Below, piece by piece: positions 46,130 through 56,709 of a stretch of DNA of 64,000 nucleotides. This DNA is from Cryptomeria japonica (lineage: Eukaryota > Streptophyta > Pinopsida > Cupressales > Cupressaceae), in the NCBI RefSeq assembly GCF_030272615.1, contig NC_081409.1:208489190-208553189 (forward strand), in the 5' to 3' direction. How positions within the stretch are numbered: the stretch's first letter is position 1; each line of letters begins with the position of its first letter. The translations under genes were made by a program, and so were the position numbers. The notes beneath the pieces were generated by a model. It did no database searches. It worked only from the letters and a program-made list of their open reading frames with translations, and had not been told where the DNA came from.

Positions 46130-46571
46130 GCCGCCATCGGAACTTGACCATACAATTTGGTATATGGCCTCGACCCCATCTTTCCCATACAGTTGAGAAT
46201 ACCAACCTTGATTTTCATGAAAGAGTATCTAGGAATCGACAACGCTGTAGAGGCCAGGTTGTCCCAACTGCTGTATTTAGAAGAAAAGAGACAACGCCAT
46301 CGATAATTTTGCCAAATACCAAGAAGTGGTCAAGTGTTGGTTCGACAGAAGGGCAAAAGTAAAAGCCTTCCACATTTCTGACCTCGTCCTATGTTGGGAC
46401 AAAGCTCACAAGCGGAAAGGAGAGCACGACAAGTTTGATAATCTATGGCTCGGTCCTTTCCAAATTTTTGAAATTTTGGGAGAAAATGCATTTCGACTCA
46501 AGACCCTAACAGGTGAGGACGTCCCCTTGCCTGTGAACGGTCAATTCCTCAAGCATTATTTCCAACCTTAG
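46130..46571 (+). pseudogene. Gypsy integrase C-terminal fragment
   Basis: The reading begins YNLVYGLDPIFPIQLRIPTL, shifts frame near 46290, and continues VVKCWFDRRAKVKAFHISDL, VLCWDKAHKRKG, FDNLWLGPFQIFE, ending PLPVNGQFLKHYFQP and a stop at 46571. This is the end of a Ty3/gypsy integrase with its GPF/Y module (LGPFQI). It is on the plus strand. It may be the pol end of the element whose LTR begins at 47546, or a different gypsy fragment. Confidence 0.85.
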
Positions 46572-47545
46572 GTTCCTTAAAGCCTTTCCCCTGTATATAT
46601 TAGTTTAGTTTTCCATTTTCCTGTTTAAGTTAGTTTCTTCCTGCTTTAGTGTAGTTTCCTGTTTAAGTTAGTTTCTTCCTGCTTTAGTGTAGTTTCCTAT
46701 TTTCCTGTTTTGTTTTGGGACCCCTGTCAATTTTGAAAGGAAGCCTATGCTGTGCACAATTTTGGTACGATGCTAGATTTTTGTAACCTTCTACTTCTAG
46801 GATCCAAGTTCGGGAAGGACTCTTGATTGATGGAGCGCCCCATGATGAAGTCGGACTGATCTAGAATCCCTTTCTCTGCAAGGTCTTGTTTTTGTCAAAA
46901 CCTATTCTCGATATCGTGATTACTGCACAAACACATTTTAAAAATCGCATACAATTAGTTGTTAATCAAAGGGACACTACGTCGATGATAAGGTCCGGGG
47001 CTATGCTTCAGCGACCACTGTTACGCTCAATCCCGCATAGGCTTCACTGCCTACTATGCCAAAAAAAAAAAAAAAAAAAGAAGAATAATCAAGAGTAAAA
47101 ACGCTTTGAAATCAACTTGATATCAAGCATAAGATTGGCAAATGGGAATGTAGGCATCTCTGCCAGTACAGAGCAAAAGTAAAACTTTCTTATCGGAAAC
47201 AGAGCAATCCCTGTGAGCTAACAGGCGATAACTTCATTGGGGCTATGAACGCTTGCTGGCAACGGGGCTCTATCCAAGTTGCTTTTGAAGTATCAGCTCG
47301 CAAGACATCTTGACACTATGAAACATTGATGCCTCAACTTTTTCTAGGCGGGAATGAACTCTACTTGCACACACTGGTTAAATCCGATTTTCATGTGATT
47401 CGATTTGACTCTTGACATTATCTCATTTTGAAAGGCCTTTCTCTTTTTTTCGTCTAAATTGTGGTGGCTAACCAGAGTTTCTTGGTTCGATCAGGACTTG
47501 CGTCCCCAAAATGACTGGGAGCATTTCTCCAGCAGAGTCGCCATT
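46572..47545. other. Non-coding link between integrase fragment and giant LTR
   Basis: It includes a 19-bp run of A near 47060 and two copies of gtttaagttagtttcttcctgctttagtgtag (46620-46690). Its right end (47526-47543) on the minus strand is TGGCGACTCTGCTGGAGA, a tRNA-Arg-type primer site, 2 nt from the LTR. Further inside, 47470-47492 also resembles tRNA-Arg (anticodon-stem to T-loop part). No ORF was seen. Confidence 0.6.
47526..47543 (-). other. Putative primer-binding site, tRNA-Arg type
   Basis: The complement of the 3' end of tRNA-Arg, read on the minus strand, two bases from the LTR end at 47546. The gag-linked site at 3493-3510 differs at only two of 18 positions. It implies that this LTR is read on the minus strand. 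Confidence 0.65.
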
Positions 47546-47959
47546 TGTTGTGCGTTGCACATGCTCCCTATCACCGACAGGGTCCCCCTTCCTTTTTGGG
47601 CCTTTCTGTCCCCGCTCTGTTGAGTTCCGCGCAGGGCCTCTCGTGTCCTTTCGAGCGAGCCTGTGATTAGTCTGTGAGATGATGATGTTGAACTAAGGAG
47701 CCAATGATTCCATGAGGTCAATTGAGCCCTCGGGCACGAATTCCAAGAGATTGTTTAAGCTTGTAAAATCGCCTTAAATAGGCGTGGGATGTTAGAAACT
47801 GACGAAATCCGTCAAGTAAAGGATAATGCATCTGAAGGTCACGAGGACCCAAAGTTCCCGATTTTTCGCATAGGAATGATGAGAGAGATTACATGATGTT
47901 TGTTTTTACAAATTCACGAGATTTGAATGAATGGCGATTTTCGCCAACTAAAAGGCCAA

Positions 47960-48420
47960 AAGAGCCGAAATTCGGACCTTAAGGCCGAAATGAGAGAAAA
48001 AATTAAAAGTCCCCAAAATGCCCAAAAGGGGTGAATTTCGGACTTTCAGGCGAAATGTCAAAAAGGTTAAAAATTTTGCAAGAAGGCCAAAAGGGCCGAA
48101 ATGAGAGGAAAAGTGAAAAACTTGCAAAAAGGCCAAAAGGGCCAAAATTCGGACCTTTAGGCCGAAATGTCAGAAAAAAAGAAGTTGGCAAAACTCCCAA
48201 AAGGTCTGAAAAAGTTTTAAAATTGCCAAAGTAGCCAAAAGGTCCGAAAATTTTGAAGAAATTGACAAAAGGTGCAAAAGGGCCTAAGTTTGCAAAAGCG
48301 CTTAAAGTGGCGAAATTTTTCAAAAGCCTCCATACCCCCGAAAATCGCGATTTGGAGGAAAAGCACAAAAAAAAGAAAGTTTGCAAAATGGCCAAAAGGG
48401 CCGAAATTGACAAAAGGTGC
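47960..48420. repeat. Palindromes with CGGACCTTAAGGCCG type cores
   Basis: Units TTCGGACCTTAAGGCCGAA (about 47971-47989) and TTCGGACCTTTAGGCCGAA (about 48149-48167) are near-perfect palindromes. A weaker one, TTTCGGACTTTCAGGCGAAA, lies near 48034. They stand in a purine-rich stretch of aaaaggccaaaagggcc repeats. They occupy the place of the TTTCGCTC palindrome array in the other subfamily. 48421-49043 is non-coding leader. Confidence 0.7.
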
Positions 48421-49043
48421 GAAATGTTTTAAGTTTGCAAACCACGCCCAAATCGCCAAACTTCGCGCAATGAAGGAAAGTCGCAGGGAGTTAAAAGGTC
48501 GAAAGATAACCTCAGAATGCCGAAGTTTGAAGACCCCCACCCCAAATGCCAAAATCGCCATTTCTTTTTGGCAAACCGCCGAAGTCAAGGTAAAATCGCG
48601 TGAAAGAGGATCGTGTAAGGTTTGGAGGGTGGAACTAGAGAGCACGGTTTGCATTAGAGGTAAGATCGCGATTTTTACAAACCTTGCAAACTCAGTAGAC
48701 CCCGTAATGGCTCACCATAGGGCGAAGGCGTGAATCTTCATAATCTGAAACCCCCTCCATTTGCTGAGGATCGCGTAAGGCAAAATTGTGAAGTTCTATG
48801 AGCCTTGAAGGTAAAACACCATTAACACCATTCTTAGCGCCATAAAATCGCCGAAATAAATCGCCCAAAATTGCCAAGGTAATCAAATTGCTAAGTCTAA
48901 AATTCAACATTGCAAATTCCTTTGAAACCATAGGCGCGAGAATTTGGATTAAAAGTTGAACGTTGAAATTCAAAATTTGCAGAACTCTCCCATCCGTTCT
49001 TGCAAGGCAAATCGTGCAATTTCTCGCCATTCACTTTCACCAG

Positions 49044-49464
49044 GTAAGTACACTTTGCCTCTCTTGATTGTCTAAAGTATTTGTAAATTGGATAAATGTG
49101 CGTACAGGAAAATTGATTAAAATGCTTAAATCTTGAGAATCACATCTTTCCGTTTATAAGGCGTCATGCAAAACAATTGAAATCAGAACTTACTCCTAAG
49201 AATCAGCTAGAAAATGCATTTTCAAACTTAGGAGAATTTCTCAGGTTTTGTCCATTTTGAAAATTGATCTTGAAAATGCCGAAGTATAAATCCGCAGTCA
49301 AAAGCTTCATAACTATTCATGTTTAAATCAATCAAGCTTTTAGCTAACAATATCACGTTGTTCCCAATTCAATTTTTGAATTAATCCTTGAATGCTGGCA
49401 TATTCTCTATCTAACCCGCTTTACTTCCCTTTTATCGCCTCGTAATCTGCATCCGGCTGTGCAG
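49044..49464 (+). other. Leader intron (predicted)
   Basis: The donor CCAG-GTAAGT and acceptor GGCTGTGCAG delimit 421 bp, ending 5 nt before the ATG at 49470. Position relative to the ORF agrees with the two other copies. Confidence 0.6.
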
Positions 49465-49469
49465 GATAA

Positions 49470-52400
49470 ATGCCTAAATCAGCGGTAGAATCATCAAAGA
49501 CGCCTACTACAGCCGAGACATCACGAGTATCCAAGTCAGATATCCCTCGCCGAGTCGAAAGGATGAAGTACCAATATCAAAGAGGGGGGTTGAGGGAGTC
49601 AAAAGTTCAGAGTGTCTGGGACAATGTCACTAATACCGACCTAGGCCATATCGATATCCAAGATTTCAGGTACCGAGTCTTCTCCCCTAATGCCTACGGC
49701 AGGCCTAGACAAATGATGGAAAGTGGCATCGCCCATGCAGCGGGATTTCCCCCGACAGTGCAAAACTATGAGTTAGTAGTGGAGGCCGCCCGGCATTACC
49801 AACCAGGTTCCAGATTGGTGCTCCTCGAGGACATGGTCCTCGCTAACTTCACTCCTGAGGCCATTGGCGACGCATTTGATATTCCCTTCCCAAACAATCC
49901 CACAGCCACGACTATAGTTGAAGCACAAGGGGCGTATGATATGAATCCTGCCAGATGCAGAACACTGATCAATGAAGAGTGGTACAAGGAGAGAAGACCT
50001 CCAAGGTCAGAGTTGGGAAAAAGACCCCAAGAAGTGACTTTCACAATGAGCATGGGGACATGGTGACATTGCTCAGTAGGGTTATGGGACTTCCCAAATC
50101 CAACTACTTTGAGGAGTGGATGTTTTATTTCATAGAGCAAATCTTCGCTAGAAAGTCCAAGTTTGGCTGGGGCCAGATCATAAGCAACAACATCCACACC
50201 CAGCTAATCGAACTCTAGACAAAGAAGTACTTCACTATGACCTCCTATTTGGTCTATATGTTCGTCAGGAACCAGCCACTACTAGGTTTAATAATGAAAG
50301 GTGAAATTGGGAATGAACCTGATCAGGTAAAGGTATACGATTGTTACCCACAGCTTCACTATCAGGATATAGCTCAAAGAGAAAAGAACAGCCCGACTTA
50401 TGCAGTTGGCCAATATGAGAGCGTCAATGACGCCTTCACAATGCGCTTGGTCAGGCTTATGCAGGGAGGATTACACATAAGGCTCTCGGAGCAGGCTACT
50501 ATTCTAGTACAGAGATACGGAGCCTAGTTCATCCAGTTCCCAAGGTTCTCCTATATCCGGATAGCCGGGTTTGATGGTGCCCCTCTCCGGCTTCCACGAT
50601 ACCCAACCGACAAGATAGTTCTTATGGAAATCGCAAGGCAATCACGTCCGGCCGACAGCTTACTCAGAGACTGCAAGCAGGCTGGATTCGCATTCCCTAT
50701 GATTATAGGCAACCAGGATGTCCATCTAAAGACCCCCACCCAGGCAGAAGAATCCTTCGCAGAGCTGGCCTCCTATGGCCTACAAGAGCATTTTCTAAGG
50801 AAATGCTTTGATCACGACAATCTGGCAAAGAGAGCCTATGGCAGGCAGTACAAAGCAAAGGAGTCAGTTGAAGATTATTGGAAAAATTGGTCTGATGACT
50901 ATGAGGTCCCAAGGTATGAATATTCTAGGCTAAGTGTGCAGCCAATGCGACTCTATGAATATCGTCGGGTCCCAGATCAACTCACAGATTCAGGAAATTG
51001 AATGCAGGTCCGGGAATTTGAGGCAGTAAGGCATCTTTTGCCAGGCGTTGATTGGTCGCAAGACCCGATCACTGATTTTGAGGCAGTCATGGCAGCCCCA
51101 GCAAGATATACAGACCAATGGTTGCATCAGCAAATTGAGCGACTAATTCATGAAGGAGTCCAGTTCACTTATGACTTAATGGGTAGCGTTGATTCTCAGC
51201 CCTTCTAAGATGAGGGAACTTCCAGTGCACCTAGGGAAGAAATTGAAAAGCCTGAGAAAACGAAGAAGGCTAAAGCCAGCAGAGGAACTCGGACATCCAA
51301 GAGAACAAGAAGGGAGAAGATTCCCATTAGGAGGCCAGAGGTCACTTCATCGTCAAAGGACCCTAGTTCGTCCGACGATGTAATAGAATTGGATTATATA
51401 CCTGCTCCTCCTTCCCAGAGTGACATCGATGCATTTGGAGCTGATGATCCTCCCGCACCCGACATGCTAGACGTCGAGCTAAGAGTCATTGAATTAGCCG
51501 AGCCGGGTAAACAAATTGAGGAAGGAGAGATTCCATCCATTCAGGAGAGCAAAGTACATGAACCTACCCAACAGAGCCGCCATGAATTGCTGCTCCACAA
51601 TGTTACCAAAGATGACTCTACCATTGAAGGAGAGCAAAAGACAGAGGAGACCCGCGAGCTCGAAAAGATTGAAGAGCTACCATCACACAAAGGCACCAGA
51701 CAATTGTTCAGTGAAGTGGGAGAAAACTCTACTACGAGCAAAGAGCTTGACACCTCCTCCACTCCTCCCGTAACAGAACAGCTGCAAATTTGTGATGAGG
51801 CGACTGAAAACATCAAAGAACAGAGTGCAAATTTAAAAATAGCATCAGCCCAGACTGTACCTCAAGAATGGTTAATTGCTCGAGCTTAGCGCAAAGCCGC
51901 CACAAAGCCACCCATCGATTTAGAGGAAATCTTCTCACGTATAGATCAAGCTAAAGCCAAGAGGAAGAAAAAGCCCAAGGCATATTCCAGGATGACCAAA
52001 GATGAGCAAAGGAACCGTACTCCTCACATCGCCACCCCGCCTGTAGACAAGCCAACAGATCAAATCACACTGGCAGATTATAGCATCACGACTGTCCCCA
52101 TCGGACGAGCCACTAAAGAACAGGAAAAGGAGGAATTCAAGGATTCGATACAGAACATGCTCAGACAACTTGAAGAGATAACAGCTGAAAAGGACATGTA
52201 TCGAGCTCGTGCTGAGCAGGCCGAGGGATACATCGATCAACTCCTGAAACCATTGCACAATGCTTCCGAATCCCACATTCCCCCGACGGCCTTGGCACAG
52301 AGGACCACAACAGAATTTGAAGGAGTACGGGATACTGCGAGGACAGTCAAAGAATGGATACAAGGCATCAAAGGGAGGGGAGAACGAATCCTCGAAGAAG

Positions 52401-53095
52401 TAAAAGAGATGGCTCACCATCGAAAGACCACCCCGGTCCGGCTATTAGAGGTAAAGAGGGAATCCCTTAGAATGCATGAAGTGGCTGCCACTACTCTTCC
52501 CCTCGTGAGAGCTCTCTTCTGGATCCACGCACAGATTCCTACATTGTCCACCATCCTAGATCCTTATAACATTAGCACTCTTAAGGAATGATACTAGACT
52601 ATCACCATGAAGAATGACACAAGAGAAATCATTGATAAAGAACACGATGCATGCGAGACAATTCTGAACACCATGCAAGAACTCGGCAAAATGATCCTCC
52701 GATCAATGGTCTCGGGATGGCAAAATGACCTGTCCGATGAAGTGATACAGCCGGACTGGGAGAAAAGACTAGGGACGGATAGGATCACCTATTCTGCTAA
52801 GGACCTAAGTTTTGCTGGTCAATTCCAGTCAGACATGTTGTGCTTCGAGCGTAATCGTTCCAGCTGGAAGGATGGTTTGAAGCACGTAGACCAATACCTT
52901 GAAAGCATGCAGTATAAAGTTTGTCATCCTCCTATGCCTCCATTCAGTTTGCTATTCCAATTGTGCCTCAGGTTCCAGGAATATATTCGTGAAGAACGTA
53001 CAGCAGGTCGGGACCTTTGGCAAGAATATTTGCACGGCGAGGATAAATTCCTAGAAAAGGGGTGTGAAGCTGAAAAAGAAAAAGTGCTCTCCTAA
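49470..53095 (+). pseudogene. LTR-resident ORF, conserved protein of unknown function (second subfamily)
   Basis: About 1,200 codons, starting MPKSAVESSKTPTTAETSRV. It is interrupted by a frameshift near 50030, stops at about 50216, 50525, 50999, 51887 and 52589, and another shift near 51195. The N-terminal half aligns with 28940-30794: MMESGIAHAAGFPPTVQNYE against ESGIIKAAGFPPAVKCHE, WMFYFIEQIFARKSKFGWGQ-IISNN against WMFFFIQVIVQGKGKLNWAR-IISNN, and LPRYPTDKIVLMEIARQ against LPRYPTDRIILLEVTRQ. A basic, low-complexity stretch (51200-51380) and acidic linker follow, then a helical C-terminus. The best matches lie at hydrophobic and aromatic positions, as in a folded domain. Function unknown. 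Confidence 0.72.
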
Positions 53096-54214
53096 AAGTG
53101 TTTTTTCCTTTCTAATTTTGAAAAGTGCACTTTTTAACAAAAGGGTCATGTTTGACTTCCAAGTCAACTAAATGTAAAACTTTATGTGTATGCACCTTTT
53201 GGATTATTTTGAATAAGTTCTAATTACCTTTTTGGATAGTTATTACTCCCTTTAGGGTAGTTGCTGATATTTGCCTCCCATTTATTGGTATTGGTACTCT
53301 TTTGTAAGGATGAATCTGGGCCTTTAGTTTAGATTAGATCTTGGCCATTCATCCATTTTTGAAGCCTATTTAAGGGACTGGTTTTCCCTCATTTTGTAAG
53401 AAGTTCATGGATTGTTGCTGAAGCTCTGGCGAAATTTACAGGATTTAATGCAAAGTTAAGACTGTTTCAAGTTTCCTTGTGAGTGCATGGTCTCCTTCAT
53501 TAATTTAGAATTTTCAGTTATGTTTCTTTCCCTTATATAGCATTTTCAAAGTAAACATCCGATAGAGTCCTTACTGTTCATACCGTTAGGGAATGGCTGA
53601 TTGTCTTTCCTTCTGCATGGTTAATCTAAACCTTTCATATGCTTAGTTCGGTTATTGAATGCTCACTGAATGAATGTCAAAGTTCTAATGTTGTATTTAA
53701 TAGCATGAAAATTCAATGAAAATTGAAGATCGCACTAGATTGATGCAAGTATTGTGCTTAAATGGCTGGTAATGCTTAATCTAGTTATTTGAAGGTGTCT
53801 GTCTGTTTGTTGAATCTGCTATCTTGGTTAATCTTTATATTTTCTGTACCTCTCTCCCTATCCCTCTTTTTTCCTTTTTTAACCAAGAGAATCCGCAGTC
53901 CTACTAAAAACAGTATCAACCCAACTTAAATCATTCGATAAGTGAGACTATTAAAGTTATAGGGAACTCATCCAGCAATTGCCTATTTCACCGTAAGACC
54001 CCCTTCTGTTTCCAACAAAAACACATCAAACCACTGAGTAACCTCATAGTCAAGACTGACAGACGAAACCTTGAGGTTGTCCCCTTTGATCAAACGTGAG
54101 AAACAGCATTAGGGATTTCCTTATCTCAAGAGAGGAGAGGATACTCAGCGAGTTCATTCTATTTTGTGTTGGCGGTATGGAGTTTGCAGCAATGTGACTT
54201 TAGACACGTCAACA

Positions 54215-55728
54215 CTATGGATGAAGAATATCAGTCAATCATCAAAAATGATGTTTGGGACATAGTGCCTAGACCCAAAGGTAAATCTGTTGTTTCCTCT
54301 AAATGGTTATTTAAAATTAAACATAATGCTGATGGTAGTATTGAAAAATATAAAGCTAGATTTGTAGCTCGTAGTTTTTCTCAAAAAGAAGGCATAGATA
54401 ATGAAGAAACATTTGCTCCTGTTGCAAGAGATACTTCTATTAGAACTATAATAGCTATTGTTGCAGCTAAAGGTTGGAAGCTGCATCAAATGGATGTTAA
54501 GACTGCCTTCCTTAATGGTGTCATTGAAGAAGAAGTCTATATTGAACAACCTGAGGGTTATGAGATTCATGAAAGAGATACTCATGTATGCAGATTGAAG
54601 AAAGCTCTCTATGGCCTCAAACAAGCCCCTCGTGCTTGGTATGAAAGAATTGATAAATACTTGCTAAGTTTAGGATTTTGTAAGAATGATGTTGACTCTA
54701 ACATTTACTTTAAGGTATCTAATGATGAAATGCTAATTCTGGTTCTATGTGTGGATGATTTATTTCCAATTGGTAAAGATGAGCTTATTATTAGATGTAA
54801 GAAAGAATTAGCTTCAAAATTTGAAATGAAGGATTTAGGTCTAATGCATTGTTTTCTAGGTCTAGAAGTATGGCAAAGATCTAACGAAATTTTTCTGAGT
54901 CAAGGAAGGTATACTATTGATATTTTGAAAAGATTTAGAATGATGGATTGTAAACCTATGTCTACTTCTATGGAATCTAACTTAAAGAAGTTGAGTGTTT
55001 CTGCAGCTAACTCTGACTTTGCAGATCCATCGGTGTACAGGCAGTTGATTGGATCATTGATGTATCTAGTTAACACTAGACCAAATATATGCTATGTTGT
55101 GAATGCCCTCAGCCAGTTCATGAGCATGCCTAAACATATTCAGCTTGTTGCAGCCAAACACATTTTGAGATACTTGAGAGGTACAGTTGGTTATGGGCTG
55201 AAGTACCCACTCAGGACTCCAATAACCTTGGAAGGTTACTCAGATGCAGATTGGGCAGGAAGTGTCAAGGACAGGAAAAGCACCTCAAGAATTTGTTTTA
55301 ACTTAGGATCTGCAATGATCTCTTGGGCTTGCACAAAACAATCCTCAGTTGCACTGAGTACTGCTGAAGCTGAGTATATTGCAGCAAGTGTTGCTTCTAG
55401 AGAAGCAGTGTGGCTTCGTAAGCTTCTTGCTGAGTTGTTTGGACAACCTTGGGAACCTACAGTTATTCATTGTGATAATCAGAGTTGTATCAAGATGTCC
55501 GTCAATCCAGTGTTTCATGATAGGTCAAAACATGTGGAAACTCATTATCACTTCATTCAAGATATGGTGCAAAGAGGGGCCATTCAGCTTAAGTATGTCA
55601 GCACTAATGAGCAAGTTGCAGATATTCTTACCAAGCCTCTGTCCAAAGTGAAGTTTGTGTACTTCAGAGACAGACTCGGTGTTGTGGAAAATGAAACCCT
55701 GGTTGAGAGGGAGTCTCAACCTCTGTGA
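54215..55728 (+). pseudogene. Copia reverse transcriptase and RNase H, duplication copy 1
   Basis: Open from 54166 to 55728, although its first 16 codons come from the LTR. RT starts at MDEEYQSIIKNDVWD and shows WKLHQMDVKTAFLNG, LYGLKQAPRAWYERIDKYLL and LVLCVDDLFPIG. The catalytic YVDD is CVDD here. RNase H follows: GYSDADWAGSVKDRKSTSRI, AEAEYIAASVASREAVWLRK, DNQSCIKMSVNP and SKHVETHYHFIQD. This part is complete to the usual LTKPL end. Protease and integrase are missing, so no element can be made from it. Confidence 0.9.
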
Positions 55729-55734
55729 TGCATT

Positions 55735-56040
55735 GTGTTGCATCAACCACCCTCTGCAGGCAATGTAACGTGGTAGTCTTCTCAGAGAGAAGAGTAATTG
55801 TTACCATCCTCTGCGGGCAATGTAAGATGGTAGAAAAGATCCTCATCACCCTCTGCGGGCAATGTAAAGTGGCTCCAATCTTTGCTTGTGTACAAGATGG
55901 AAGATTTTGTTATGTAAGTCCATTCTATGCTTGTGTGCAAGATGGAAGTCTACTATGTTTTGATTATGTAATCCATTCTTTGCTTGTGTGCAAGATGGAA
56001 GTTAGTGACATTCTGATTATATTCTCTTCTCCCTAATTAA
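55735..56040 (+). repeat. Copia 3' hairpin modules, copy 1
   Basis: Modules at 55746-55774 (ACCACC...GTGGT), 55802-55833 (TACCATC...GATGGTA) and 55847-55872 share the loop sequence CTCTGCRGGCAATGTAA. Three copies of cttgtgtgcaagatggaag follow. Repeated at 58229-58530. Confidence 0.8.
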
Positions 56041-56709
56041 GAAAGTAAACATCCGATAGAGTCCTTACTGTTCATACCGTTAGGGAATGGCTGATTGTCT
56101 TTCCTTCTGCATGGTTAGTCTAAACCTTTCATATGCTTAGTTCGGTTATTGAATGCTCACTGAATGAATGTCAAAGTTCTGATGTTGTATTTAATAGCAT
56201 GAAAATTCAATGAAAATTGAAGATCGCACTAGATTGATGCAAGTATTGTGCTTAAATGGTTGGTAATGCTTAATCTAGTTATTTGAAAGTGTTTGTCTAT
56301 TTGTTGAATCTGCTATCTTAGTTAATCTTTATATTTTCTGTACCTCTCTCCCTATCCCTCTTTTTTCCTTTTTTAACCAAGAGAATCCGCAATCCTACTG
56401 AAAACAGTATCAACCCAACTTAAATCATTTGATAAGAGAGACTATTAAAGTTCTAGGGAACTCATCCAGCAATTGCCTATTTCACCGTAAGTCCCCCTTC
56501 TGTTTCCAACAAAAACACATCAAACCACTGAGTAACCCCGTAGTCAAGACCTAACAGACGAAACCTTGAGGTTGTCCCCTTTGATCAAACGTAAGAAACG
56601 GCATTAGGGATTTCCTTATCTCAAGAGAGGATAGGATACTCAGCGAGTTCATTCTATTTTGTGTTGGCGGTATGGAGTTTGCAGCAATGTGACTTTAGAC
56701 ACGTCAACA

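Larger units (their letters stand above)
47546..54214 (-). mobile_element. Giant LTR (6,669 bp), second subfamily
   Basis: It begins TGTTGTGCGTTGCACATG and ends GACACGTCAACA, comparable to TGTTGTGACC and ACACATCAACA of the other family members. On the right it joins Copia RT at 54215. Inside are GC-poor palindromes (47960-48420), a predicted leader intron, the long ORF (49470-53095) and a TATA-like TATTTAA near 53367. Strand is given from the primer site; the ORF is on the plus strand. DNA outside the ORF is little like the 19423 element, whereas the protein order is retained. Confidence 0.7.

Noticed and set aside
47470-47543. A tRNA-Arg gene
   Set aside because: Only two parts resemble the tRNA; no acceptor 5' strand or D-arm is present, and the right part lies exactly at a primer-site position.
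54307-54624. Minus-strand ORF within the Copia RT
   Set aside because: Mirror reading of RT; the plus-strand frame has all the expected motifs.
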